Shown here: positions 31,934 through 40,400 of the stretch, in pieces
Position numbering within the stretch: position 1 is the first letter of the stretch
Layout: the number at the start of each line of letters is the position of its first letter
Virus record (IMG/VR): IMGVR_UViG_3300046318_000439
Span: 1 to 64,000 of that record
DNA length: 64,000 nucleotides
From: a virus
Reading direction: 5' to 3' (one strand)
Position numbers and translations under genes: made by a program
The notes under the pieces: generated by a model
The model's input: the letters and a program-made list of their open reading frames with translations, nothing else
Database searches by the model: none
What the model was told of the DNA's origin: nothing

Positions 31934-32528
31934 ATCCAGCCTGGGAACCTCTTACGGAAGCTACATTGATTACATTATCCACCGATCTGGCATCCGGATA
32001 ATTGTATAACTCAGTACTATAAAGTTCTATAGCTTTACGTTTTATCTCAATCACATCCGATATATCAGAATACACATTCGGATTGAACCCCCCAAACTGA
32101 CCCATACCCCACATTGTACTAGGCACTACTTCTGAGTAATACAATGCGTTTACGGAGGATGAGGGCTTTGGCCTTGATGCTACTAGGCAGCCTTCCGCGA
32201 CCATTCTATGATCAAGATGCACGTCATTTATACTATGAGTGTATATAATTTCTGGCGCATAATGTTGGACCACTCTGCATATATGTTCTGTAACATGTTG
32301 ATTATCAAGGCTACAGTCTGGATTGTCCCATATCAGAGGAGTAGCACCTAACAAATCACATGATAGTTGAAATGCCTGGCCTCTTTGATCTTGTACATTA
32401 GCTCCAGGCCTGTTACCATTGCAAAGAGACATAACAAGCACTTCATGCTGCTTGGCAAGTTTGCTTATTGTTCCAGACGGACCAAAAGCTTCATCATCTG
32501 GGTGTGCAAAAATAAAAGCTATTCTCAT
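31878..32528 (-). CDS. PIG-L/LmbE-type sugar N-deacetylase
   Basis: 216 residues. AHPDDE at 8-13 (metal ligands H9 and D12, catalytic D11) and HLDH at 104-107 (third metal ligand H107) define the PIG-L/LmbE family. These zinc enzymes deacetylate N-acetylglucosamine-type sugars. Its ATG overlaps the stop of the epimerase gene (ATGA). Together with the CE4-type gene on the other strand, the window holds two unrelated deacetylases next to sugar epimerases, pointing to amino-sugar or glycan modification. The exact substrate is unknown. Confidence 0.8.
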   Translation of the reverse strand: MRIAFIFAHPDDEAFGPSGTISKLAKQHEVLVMSLCNGNRPGANVQDQRGQAFQLSCDLLGATPLIWDNPDCSLDNQHVTEHICRVVQHYAPEIIYTHSINDVHLDHRMVAEGCLVASRPKPSSSVNALYYSEVVPSTMWGMGQFGGFNPNVYSDISDVIEIKRKAIELYSTELYNYPDARSVDNVINVASVRGSQAGFNYAEAFQLVFSRDRKTP

Positions 32529-33451
32529 AACATTGCTTTTATAATGGCCTCTAAATTGTATCTTGGCTCATATTGAATGTGCCTTTTGATTTTATCTAAC
32601 ACCGGCACTCGATATTGAATATCCACGAACCCGCTAGAAAACGCTTGCTCATATGGCACCATTTTAATATTCGAAGATGATCCACTAACTGCGATTACCT
32701 TTTCTGCTAACTGAAGCATTGTCACAGGCTCAACATTATTACCGATATTAAACAGTTCACCATTTATCTCTGCTACCTTAATCAATGCATCAATAGCGTC
32801 GTTAATGTGACAGAATGAGCGTACTTGTTGTCCATCTCCATGAACAATCAAATCATCACCAGATTTAGCAGCATTAACGAACCTAGGAAGAACCATACCG
32901 AAATCTCCTAGTTGGCCTGGCCCTACTACATTGAAAAAACGTACAATGGTATATGGACATTCAGAGGTACGTATCATAAACTCCGTAAGAAGTTTGGATG
33001 TTGAATACGCCCAACGCGTTTTAGATGATGGTCCTATGTTAGCATTATCTTCTTCACTAAAAGGTCCTTCACCGTAAACTTCAGAAGTAGAAGAAAAAAC
33101 TACGTGAGTCTTTGCTTTATCAAACAAAGGAACTAATTTGTGGGCTAACTTTACATTATTGTAGAGTGTTTCTTTAGGCTTCTTATCTCCCAAAGCTACA
33201 CCAACCGAACCAGCCAAATGATATATCTTATCTTGCTTCTTAAATAACCTAAGGAGGACATCATCATCCATCTCGCCTAAGTCACCTTCTACAAACTCAA
33301 ATAGATTTTTATACTCAGCAAAATCTTCTTTATTGAACTTAGCTGTGTTTAAGTTATCAATTACTGTTACGCGATTTTGTCTGTCTTGTAGTAGTCTATG
33401 TACAAGATGTTGGCCGATGAAGCCCGCGCCGCCCAGAACTAAAATCTTCAT
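32525..33451 (-). CDS. NAD-dependent nucleotide-sugar epimerase/dehydratase
   Basis: 308 residues, complete extended SDR. GGAGFIG at 7-13 binds NAD, and Y149-x3-K153 (YSTSK) with the preceding SSTSEVYGE region forms the active site. VRFFNVVGPGQ and the substrate-domain RSFCHINDAIDA are typical of UDP-sugar 4-epimerases and UDP-glucuronate decarboxylases; the sequence alone does not decide. It overlaps the 3' end of the second epimerase gene by 56 bases. Likely supplies a modified nucleotide sugar to the glycosyltransferases of the window. Confidence 0.82.
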   Translation of the reverse strand: MKILVLGGAGFIGQHLVHRLLQDRQNRVTVIDNLNTAKFNKEDFAEYKNLFEFVEGDLGEMDDDVLLRLFKKQDKIYHLAGSVGVALGDKKPKETLYNNVKLAHKLVPLFDKAKTHVVFSSTSEVYGEGPFSEEDNANIGPSSKTRWAYSTSKLLTEFMIRTSECPYTIVRFFNVVGPGQLGDFGMVLPRFVNAAKSGDDLIVHGDGQQVRSFCHINDAIDALIKVAEINGELFNIGNNVEPVTMLQLAEKVIAVSGSSSNIKMVPYEQAFSSGFVDIQYRVPVLDKIKRHIQYEPRYNLEAIIKAML

Positions 33452-34004
33452 AAATCTCTCCTAATGTAATCTCTTCAATATTAATACTTCTCAAATCAAT
33501 CAGTGCTTCTACGACCTCGTCTATATGAGCGATGTAGTGTAGAGTGTCTGGCTCGCTAGGTTTGTAAGCGTTTTTATCAACACATCTTTTTATGAAATTG
33601 CTATTATGCATTCCATAACCATACACAGATGGTATTCTATAGTTGATGTGCTTTAATGTACTATTATTTAGGTAGATCTCCATACACCGTTTTGCAACAT
33701 TATATGACCCTTGAGGTGTATCATTGATGTCTGCAGCTCCCTTAGAAGAAGCATTTATAAACAAAGCAGTTGGACATATTTGAATGGCTGCTCGTGTTGC
33801 GTCCATAATTGAATCCATCACCTCCAGTGGATTACTATTGATGCGTTCCGTAGTAGATGGAGATGCTAAGTGATATACTCTATCACATTCTATCTGAGGA
33901 AAAGGTCGACCCATAGGATGTACAACATAACCACGTTTTAGTAGTTCTTTAACTAAGTTACTTCCTATAAATCCACTAGCGCCAGTAACAACTACTTTTT
34001 CCAT
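33396..34004 (-). CDS. Short NAD-dependent epimerase-like protein
   Basis: 202 residues from the ATG at 34004, which has GGAG four bases upstream. A GTG start at 34019 is possible. TGASGFIG at 7-14 and Y101-x3-K105 (YNVAK) are the SDR cofactor and catalytic motifs. A YRIPSVYGYGMHNSNFIKRCV segment matches the substrate-binding domain. About 100 residues shorter than common epimerases and ends in FSSGRRGLHRPTSCT, which reads through the start of the next gene, so the C-terminal domain is reduced. It overlaps the transketolase C-subunit gene by 13 bases. Function probably oxidoreductase or epimerase on a nucleotide sugar. Confidence 0.7.
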   Translation of the reverse strand: MEKVVVTGASGFIGSNLVKELLKRGYVVHPMGRPFPQIECDRVYHLASPSTTERINSNPLEVMDSIMDATRAAIQICPTALFINASSKGAADINDTPQGSYNVAKRCMEIYLNNSTLKHINYRIPSVYGYGMHNSNFIKRCVDKNAYKPSEPDTLHYIAHIDEVVEALIDLRSINIEEITLGEIYEDFSSGRRGLHRPTSCT

Positions 34005-34483
34005 ACTTCTCCATCCCACCCCAATCTAATATACCTACACCCTTTAACTTGTAATCCTTCTTTTATGTTCTTTACAAACGTCTGTCGGTCTGGTGGATCA
34101 AAAAGTGGTATGTCTAAAGCCTGCATTAACAATTGATCATCATCCAATAAATGACCTCTTCCGCAAATAGAATAACAACCATTAGATCCAGCATTGACAA
34201 ATATTACCGATCCGTGGTGCTCTGCCCAACCTTTAACATTCAATTTTATTTGCTCGTAGGCTTTGTATAAAACAAATCCAGCAACTCCATATACAATCAC
34301 TCGCTTGCCCTGAGACGCTAAACCAGCTGCAATATTAACCATTGTAGGTTCTTGTATTCCGCAGTTAATCACTCTTTCAGGATATCTACTTACAAACTTT
34401 TTAAATCCCCACATATCAGCATGTAGAAGATAAATGTCATTATTTCCCGCTCTAGCTAAGAATGTGTCCAAAGTACTTCTCAT
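33992..34483 (-). CDS. Transketolase-like, pyrimidine-binding (C-terminal) subunit
   Basis: 163 residues. It matches the middle (pyrimidine) domain of transketolase or DXS-type enzymes: DIYLLHADMWGFKKF, RVINCGIQEPTMVNIAAGLA with the cofactor-activating Glu in IQEPTM, and VYGVAGFVLYKAYEQIKLNV. It lacks the C-terminal domain of normal transketolases. The gene overlaps the N-subunit gene by four bases (ATGA), so the two together give one thiamine diphosphate enzyme. In sugar clusters such split enzymes move two-carbon units between sugars. Donor and acceptor unknown. Confidence 0.72.
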   Translation of the reverse strand: MRSTLDTFLARAGNNDIYLLHADMWGFKKFVSRYPERVINCGIQEPTMVNIAAGLASQGKRVIVYGVAGFVLYKAYEQIKLNVKGWAEHHGSVIFVNAGSNGCYSICGRGHLLDDDQLLMQALDIPLFDPPDRQTFVKNIKEGLQVKGCRYIRLGWDGEVWKK

Positions 34484-35175
34484 AACATACTATCCAATTC
34501 TTCTTGTGTGCTAATTTTTCTATAATGCCATTTCTGTACATTTTCCGACATGCATTGCACGCCGTTACCCTTCGTTGTATTGCAGAACACCACATTGGGG
34601 TGGTGACTGCACAGGTGGTCGAACGCTTTCCTCAATTCCTGCTTATTATGCCCATCTACCTCTTGTACACTCCAGCCGTAGTTATCAAAGAAAGATTTGC
34701 ACGGATCAATCGAAACAATGTCCTTTGTACAACCAGTGACCTGAGCGTTATTATTATCAATGGTTACAAAAATGTTACTAATCTTATGTTGACCTATAAA
34801 CTGTATCGCTTCTAAAATATTGCCCATTTGAAGACTTGCATCACTAAGATTCACCCAAACACGTTTAGGATTTACTAAAGCGATTCCAATTGCAACTCCA
34901 AGAGCATTACCGATTGTTTCGTCAGCATAATCTACAAATGATATTTCATCATGCTTAACTCCAACATTCAGTTGTTCAATATTGTCGATTAACCCCATAT
35001 CCTTCCACACGAGATAATATGCCTGAGCTCCAAACGGTTTTCCAATTACAATACCATCCGTGGGTTTGACATACTGATCTTTAAATAAAACCTCAATGTA
35101 ATCCAACATACTTAATGCTGAAGGTATGTGAGATAGTTTATTGTGGTATGAGTAGGTTAGTAATTTATTCTTCAA
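34480..35175 (-). CDS. Transketolase-like, diphosphate-binding (N-terminal) subunit
   Basis: 231 residues. It resembles transketolase N-terminal domains: SHIPSALSMLDYIEVLF, DETIGNALGVAIGIAL, and the Mg-ThDP motif as LSDASLQMGNILEAIQF...IDNNNAQVTG, where SDA stands for the usual GDG, while the Asp and the following Asn are kept. VDGHN and NTTKGNGV further on also fit. The degenerate GDG should be noted. It overlaps the radical SAM gene before it by 11 bases. With the next gene it probably forms a two-subunit transketolase. Confidence 0.72.
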   Translation of the reverse strand: MKNKLLTYSYHNKLSHIPSALSMLDYIEVLFKDQYVKPTDGIVIGKPFGAQAYYLVWKDMGLIDNIEQLNVGVKHDEISFVDYADETIGNALGVAIGIALVNPKRVWVNLSDASLQMGNILEAIQFIGQHKISNIFVTIDNNNAQVTGCTKDIVSIDPCKSFFDNYGWSVQEVDGHNKQELRKAFDHLCSHHPNVVFCNTTKGNGVQCMSENVQKWHYRKISTQEELDSML

Positions 35176-36193
35176 TTTGTTTTGGGGGCTTCACTTTATT
35201 AACATAATAATCGCCAGAGCAAATATCCCAGCGACATATTGAACCACTATTATGCAATATTACCATTTTGGTTACTGCTAGGGGATCAGTTACTAAATTA
35301 GTATAAACATCTTTTGGATTCTGCTCTTGCAGGAAGTTGGTCATTGGTCTAGAGCACACAAATACATTACCATCTCCATTTAGATACATGGTGCGCTTAC
35401 CCGCATCGCATTGCCATCCAGTAAAATCAACCCCTCGTTTAAATAGATCATTAGTTGAATATTCAACTCCATCCACTTTATACATTCGTTGGGTTTTGTT
35501 GTGTTTTTTGTAGAAAGCTAAATGACTGTCTCTAATATCATCACTATATTCGTAAGCGTAATAATCGTATATCATCTCACTATTTAATATATTTTTATAT
35601 TGTAAATACTTCTCTACTCTTTCATAGAACTCATTCAATAATTCTTTAGGTATATTTTCCAACATAATATCTAGATTGTATATTGGAATACCCTTAGCTT
35701 CAAGCATCGCAAAGTTATCTTCAAAGTCTTTCAGCTTATATCCGCCACCACGCGTTTTCAATTCCATGAAGTGGTAGGATATACCAATGCGGTCAAAAAG
35801 GTGTATGATCTTCTCTAACTTAGCTGGAGGTAAAGACAAATTGGTTTGCATTTCAATAAACGCTTCTATTCCAGTTTCTTTTGACTTTTGTTTAATGTAG
35901 GATAAAATGTCATACACTCTGTTATGCCGGGTTGCCTCTCCTCCATGGCAATAAAACACAACTCGTTTAAACTTAACCTTGTTAAAGAATATAAACAATT
36001 TGTCTATGGATGTGATAATATCTTCATATGCATAATGCTTGCCAGAATACCAATAGCAATACTCACACTTTAAGTCGCAAGCTTCCGTGATTCGTATTTG
36101 TACGTGATACTCAGAGGCTATGGCATCAGTTCTTCTCTCGCCCTCAATAATCTCATAGCTCTTTGTTGGCTTTAATCTGCGATAGACATTCAC
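35165..36193 (-). CDS. Radical SAM protein 1
   Basis: 342 residues. C39-x3-C43-x2-C46 (CDLKCEYC) binds the 4Fe-4S cluster that splits S-adenosylmethionine. GGEATRHN follows, a variant of the glycine-rich SAM site. A C-terminal cysteine set (QCDAGKRTMYLNGDGNVFVC ... ICRWDIC) resembles the auxiliary-cluster SPASM/twitch region. The start overlaps the stop of the U32-like gene (ATGA). It is the last of eight radical SAM proteins in the operon. Product and substrate unknown; SPASM-type members usually modify peptides or sugars. Confidence 0.82.
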   Translation of the reverse strand: MNVYRRLKPTKSYEIIEGERRTDAIASEYHVQIRITEACDLKCEYCYWYSGKHYAYEDIITSIDKLFIFFNKVKFKRVVFYCHGGEATRHNRVYDILSYIKQKSKETGIEAFIEMQTNLSLPPAKLEKIIHLFDRIGISYHFMELKTRGGGYKLKDFEDNFAMLEAKGIPIYNLDIMLENIPKELLNEFYERVEKYLQYKNILNSEMIYDYYAYEYSDDIRDSHLAFYKKHNKTQRMYKVDGVEYSTNDLFKRGVDFTGWQCDAGKRTMYLNGDGNVFVCSRPMTNFLQEQNPKDVYTNLVTDPLAVTKMVILHNSGSICRWDICSGDYYVNKVKPPKQIEE

Positions 36194-36996
36194 TGGGAGG
36201 CCTCTTTGCTTCTACTAACGTATGTCATTAGTTCTTTATAGAACTCTTCATCATTCATTTCTCGGCCTGTTATCTTGAAGCTTTTTACTCCAGCTTCCTT
36301 CAACTTTTTGAGATGAGGTGAATCGATATCCATACAGTTATATTTACTTTCTTTATTAAAGTCAAATCCTTTAATCCAACACTCCTCTACTTCCTTACTG
36401 TACGGACGACCTGCTGTGTTTTCATCTGCAATTGCCTTAAAGTGCTCATCAAACCGTGAACAATTCCAAATGCATGTATCATTCACCATCACTTCCCATT
36501 TAGTTTTATCTAGTTCTTCTGAACGCTTATCAAATATATGTTCATATCTAGGTACAATCCAGTCATAATCTTTTTCTAGTTGTTTATAGAAGTTAATGTC
36601 TTCGTCTTGTAGAGGAATATTTAACAGTCCCATTCCAGTGATACTGTATATTAAATCATATTTGGGATAGTTAGCTCTAATATATTTACGCAAATCTTCA
36701 TTAACTAAAATAATAGCGTTACCATCTTTATGAAACTTTTCCAGTAGATGATTGCCTACTGGATCATTAAGATCAATTCTATGATTAGTAAACGTGAGGG
36801 CTATACTAATACCTTTATTATAATAGTATTCAATCATACCATCATTATAGTAAATATCTCGGTTGATGCGCCCACCATTCCACTTGCATTTATTAATGCC
36901 ATCATACACAACTAGTTGATCGTTGCCGTTGTACTGAGCTAAAAACTTAATCAGAGGAATGGTTTTACTGAACGCGCCAGCTAAAAGATATCTCAT
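36190..36996 (-). CDS. U32-peptidase-like protein
   Basis: 268 residues. C175-x3-C179, C206 and C221 form a four-cysteine set. VNDTCIWNCSRFDEHF and HLKKLKEAGVKSFKITGREM match the cluster region and the end motif of U32 family proteins. Known U32 members (UbiU/V, RlhA, TrhP) are 4Fe-4S proteins that hydroxylate small molecules or RNA rather than cleave peptides. The N-terminal 60 residues are an alpha/beta start without signal peptide. It lies between two radical SAM genes with one and four bases of spacing, so it likely shares their substrate or pathway. Assignment rests on motif order, not on alignment. Confidence 0.6.
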   Translation of the reverse strand: MRYLLAGAFSKTIPLIKFLAQYNGNDQLVVYDGINKCKWNGGRINRDIYYNDGMIEYYYNKGISIALTFTNHRIDLNDPVGNHLLEKFHKDGNAIILVNEDLRKYIRANYPKYDLIYSITGMGLLNIPLQDEDINFYKQLEKDYDWIVPRYEHIFDKRSEELDKTKWEVMVNDTCIWNCSRFDEHFKAIADENTAGRPYSKEVEECWIKGFDFNKESKYNCMDIDSPHLKKLKEAGVKSFKITGREMNDEEFYKELMTYVSRSKEASQ

Positions 36997-36997
36997 A

Positions 36998-37753
36998 TTA
37001 CATTAAAAAACACTTGTCGTGATTGCATATGCCATCATGCTTTGTTCGATAGCAACAATTATACAATTCTAAATTGGGTCCATATAGAAAATACTTACCA
37101 TTGTACATGCATGGCTTACCTCGAGGACTGAAGTTGGGATCTCCCCACACTTCAGAACGGAACTTGCCTAAGCGCTCTACATTTTCAAACTGAATAAACT
37201 TAGTGTAATTGGAGTCCCGTCTTAAGGCATTAAATTCTTCTAAAGCCCCATTGGATATACCATCTCCAAAGTCTGATATTGGTGTTAGAAATAAACTCGG
37301 ATGATTATCTGTTAACTCTTTCACCTTTAGATAGTATTTAATAGCTTCTTTACCAGTGTACATTACATCAATCACTTTTATGTTTACTGGATTGTTATTA
37401 AACAAATCGTCAAGCTGATCCAATCTTATCTCTGTAGGATGTATGCTTATGTTGATCTGAAATGGATGTTTGATCCGCTTCATTACAGCAACACTCTTTT
37501 TGCTAAAGTTAGTTTGTATTACAAACGGAACGCTGAACTCATTAAAACATTCTATAATATGTTCAATGTGGGGATGAATGAAAGGCTCACCTCCAAATAT
37601 AAAAACTTCTACGCCAGGATACTTTTCCCCTAATCCTTTAATAAACTCGCGGAGCACATTCTTATCCATTTCAGTGCGCAATGACTGATCTAAGTTGGTG
37701 CAGTAAAAACACCCAAAATTACATTTAAGAGTTATTTCCCATTCAACTAGCAT
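36998..37753 (-). CDS. Radical SAM protein 2
   Basis: 251 residues, the most compact of the eight. C11-x3-C15-x2-C18 (CNFGCFYC) with FIFGGEPFIHPH as the GGE SAM-binding motif. A small C-terminal cysteine group (KPCMYNG ... NCCYR ... GICNHDKC) could hold an auxiliary cluster. Overlaps the next radical SAM gene by 11 bases. Function unknown; the short length is like activating or epimerising types, and a peptide or sugar substrate is possible. Confidence 0.82.
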   Translation of the reverse strand: MLVEWEITLKCNFGCFYCTNLDQSLRTEMDKNVLREFIKGLGEKYPGVEVFIFGGEPFIHPHIEHIIECFNEFSVPFVIQTNFSKKSVAVMKRIKHPFQINISIHPTEIRLDQLDDLFNNNPVNIKVIDVMYTGKEAIKYYLKVKELTDNHPSLFLTPISDFGDGISNGALEEFNALRRDSNYTKFIQFENVERLGKFRSEVWGDPNFSPRGKPCMYNGKYFLYGPNLELYNCCYRTKHDGICNHDKCFLM

Positions 37754-38678
37754 CTCGCACCTTTAGTTGTTTAAGTAACCCATCGCAATTACAGGCTCGA
37801 TGAGGACACGTCATAGGAATGGTTTTAGTTATTCTTTTGAAATAGTCTGGATCATCTAATAAATTAGTACGAGCATGCTCCATACAGAATTTAATTACTC
37901 CCCCATCCACATCTATCTCATAGTTGTTATTGTAACAACTCCATCCCTTAAAGTTAGTAAGCTTCTGATTATATACTTGATAGTCATTAAACACATCATC
38001 ATCATAACATAGATCTTTTTCAAAATCTTCTAAAAACTTAAAGTACTCCCAAAAATCTTGTCTGTAGTTAAATAGCGTGTGTACGTTCTTTCCGTAAATA
38101 AAATGAGGATGAACTTTGAGACCATCAATCTTGGCACATATTTCAAACATCTCTTTTATTAAAGGCCATAATTTTTTATCATGATGAAGCATGATGTTGA
38201 CCTTACATTGATACCCACGACTTATCATCAACTTGATATTAGATATAAATCTATCTCGATCTGTACAATCAGCTGGATGATAAGAAAACAAAAAAGCTAC
38301 TCTATCACTATACTGGGGATGATCGGTGAAATCTTTCTCTGCATTAGTAACAACATATACGCGGTTAAATTTATCAATCGTGGCAAGTTGGTTTAGGATG
38401 TAATAATAATGAGGGTTGAGGGTAGGTTCTCCACCAAGCAATCCTAGATTGAATGGTAAACTACTTCGTCTTAGGGATTCAATCACCCCATCAATAACTT
38501 CTTTCTTTCCCAGCTTACCCCACTTCTCACCATACTCATTTCTAGCATAGCAGTATGAGCACTTTAACTGACAAATAGTCAAAGTATCCCAATGCACATT
38601 GATGTGATCAGGATTCTGCTGATTGTGATATTGTTTAGAGTATTTCATTTTTAGGAAAGGAGATGTTATCTCCTCCAT
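37743..38678 (-). CDS. Radical SAM protein 3
   Basis: 311 residues. C36-x3-C40-x2-C43 (CQLKCSYC), then LGLLGGEPTLNPHYYYI as the GGEP motif, and a C-terminal MTCPHRACNCDG cysteine group. The same type of C-terminal end (CPxxxCxC/CxA) is found in the proteins at 41334 and 36998, so these three may be one subfamily. It overlaps the glycosyltransferase gene before it by 44 bases. Substrate unknown. Confidence 0.82.
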   Translation of the reverse strand: MEEITSPFLKMKYSKQYHNQQNPDHINVHWDTLTICQLKCSYCYARNEYGEKWGKLGKKEVIDGVIESLRRSSLPFNLGLLGGEPTLNPHYYYILNQLATIDKFNRVYVVTNAEKDFTDHPQYSDRVAFLFSYHPADCTDRDRFISNIKLMISRGYQCKVNIMLHHDKKLWPLIKEMFEICAKIDGLKVHPHFIYGKNVHTLFNYRQDFWEYFKFLEDFEKDLCYDDDVFNDYQVYNQKLTNFKGWSCYNNNYEIDVDGGVIKFCMEHARTNLLDDPDYFKRITKTIPMTCPHRACNCDGLLKQLKVRDAS

Positions 38679-39249
38679 CTATTGTTTGGTAATATAAAAC
38701 TTTACTTAATGTTTTGATGCTGGAAGCTTTAGATGCTGCATGCATAGTTAGTTTTATGTCGTTGTGAATGTCGCCATCATTAGGAAAGTTAAAATCACAA
38801 ATCACAGACCGTTTGTATATGTGCTGAGATAGTTGTAGATGTTCTATATTAACACTATCCATAAATTCTTTAGGAGTTAACCATGCATCTTTATATAGAG
38901 TCATAAATGTTAGCATGTTTGGGGTTTCATAACGCGGACAATAATTTCCAGCGATCAAATCAGCATCTAATACTTGATCAAAGAACCCTTCTACTAAGTA
39001 ATCATCATCTTCTAAGAAATATACATACTCCCCTTGAGCTGCTGATAGTAGCAGCTGATAAACTCCACAAAGAGTATCTGTCTTATTGTAGTAATAAGTT
39101 ACTTGAGGATGGTTTATTTCCAATATATCCATACTATCATTATTAACTATAACCTCCACATCAGACGTAATTTGAGCAAGCACACTCTCTAGGCAACGAG
39201 TGAACAGCTTAGGTCTATTGTGAGTAGGTATTAGTATGGATAGCTTCAT
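38635..39249 (-). CDS. Family 2 glycosyltransferase
   Basis: 204 residues. MKLSILIPTHNRPKLFTRCLESVLAQ is the classic GT2 opening, NNDSMD is in the nucleotide region and FLEDDDYLVEGF carries the DDD metal motif. No transmembrane segments, so it is a soluble transferase using a nucleotide sugar. Its ATG overlaps the stop of the radical SAM gene upstream (ATGA). Shorter than the usual ~250-300 residues; the C-terminal acceptor part is reduced. Acceptor unknown. Confidence 0.8.
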   Translation of the reverse strand: MKLSILIPTHNRPKLFTRCLESVLAQITSDVEVIVNNDSMDILEINHPQVTYYYNKTDTLCGVYQLLLSAAQGEYVYFLEDDDYLVEGFFDQVLDADLIAGNYCPRYETPNMLTFMTLYKDAWLTPKEFMDSVNIEHLQLSQHIYKRSVICDFNFPNDGDIHNDIKLTMHAASKASSIKTLSKVLYYQTIDGGDNISFPKNEIL

Positions 39250-40400
39250 CGCACATCAGTGTTTTTTCTATAGAACGTCACATACTTAATTTTATCTCCA
39301 GGTTCTGGAAATACTTCTGTATCCTTGGCTACTTCTTTCTCAATACCATCGCAAATATAAAAGTGCTTACACTTAAGACAGCTAATATCTTTTTGATAAA
39401 AACGCGCTCTATGAGTGGCACAAGCATCATACGCCAATCCAAGCTTTTCTTCTGGAGTATAAGGTTTACTAACATCGATGGTGTATGTGTACATTTCTCG
39501 ATTCCAATCCCGCACATCATAAATGTGTTGATAGGTTCCAGTGACGTACTTCTCATACCCCTTCATGTAACAGAATGGTACATATCGAACATTTACTGTG
39601 ATTCCATTTTGAAGCTTGTCAATGCATTTTTTAATACCATCTGTCATATCTTTATAAGTGGCATTTTTAAAATCGATTACATTGAAATCCCCCCAATAAT
39701 TTAACGTTAGAAAGTTAGCTTCTAATGGGTTGATAGAATTGATTAGATCTGCATATTCGTTTTCAAGTTGATGGTAATTCCTGTAATATACAGTGGCATT
39801 GGTACGAACAATCATACCAAGTTCTTTTGCGTTCTCTATTCCTTGCAATATTCTTTTGAATGAACCTTTACGTCCAGTTATTTCATCGTGAATCTCTTCG
39901 GTCGCTCCATGCAGACTAAACAATATTTCCTTTAGTCCTCTATCTTTTGACTCCTTCAAAAACTCCATATTAGCAAATTTACCACCATGCGATAAACAGC
40001 TAACACTACTAAATCTTTCATTACAATAGTCTAGTATTTGAAACCAATCTGGGCTGACGGAGCTTTCACCTCCACTAAGATCTACCTCTGTAATACCATA
40101 TGCTAGTAAATGATCTGCACGTTTCTTGACAATTTCAAAAGGAGTCTTAATATCCAACATGTCTTTATAATAGCAGAACTCACAATCATAATTGCAGAAT
40201 GTTCCAGTATCCAATCTAGCACGGTTACATGATGGAGTACTATAATCAATGTCAATACCAGCTACCCCTAACTCAGATAGAGCGTTGGGAGTGGCAGATC
40301 CAAGAGTCGCAACACGGTTTTCCGACATTCTATGCACGGCTTTATTTTCCAGCATGTTGTGGAGCTCGATAGGAATTATTTTACGAGGTTTATTACTCAT
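39246..40400 (-). CDS. Radical SAM protein 4 with C-terminal cysteine cluster
   Basis: 384 residues, the longest of the eight. A 60-residue N-terminal lead precedes C69-x3-C73-x2-C76 (CNYDCEFC). VDLSGGESSVSPDWF is the SAM site. The C-terminus has ACATHRARFYQKDISCLKCKHFYICDG, a SPASM-like auxiliary cluster. The N-terminal lead (CNRARLDTG at ~58-66) is unusual and may serve substrate recognition. Overlaps the GT-B-like gene by eight bases. Confidence 0.82.
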   Translation of the reverse strand: MSNKPRKIIPIELHNMLENKAVHRMSENRVATLGSATPNALSELGVAGIDIDYSTPSCNRARLDTGTFCNYDCEFCYYKDMLDIKTPFEIVKKRADHLLAYGITEVDLSGGESSVSPDWFQILDYCNERFSSVSCLSHGGKFANMEFLKESKDRGLKEILFSLHGATEEIHDEITGRKGSFKRILQGIENAKELGMIVRTNATVYYRNYHQLENEYADLINSINPLEANFLTLNYWGDFNVIDFKNATYKDMTDGIKKCIDKLQNGITVNVRYVPFCYMKGYEKYVTGTYQHIYDVRDWNREMYTYTIDVSKPYTPEEKLGLAYDACATHRARFYQKDISCLKCKHFYICDGIEKEVAKDTEVFPEPGDKIKYVTFYRKNTDVR

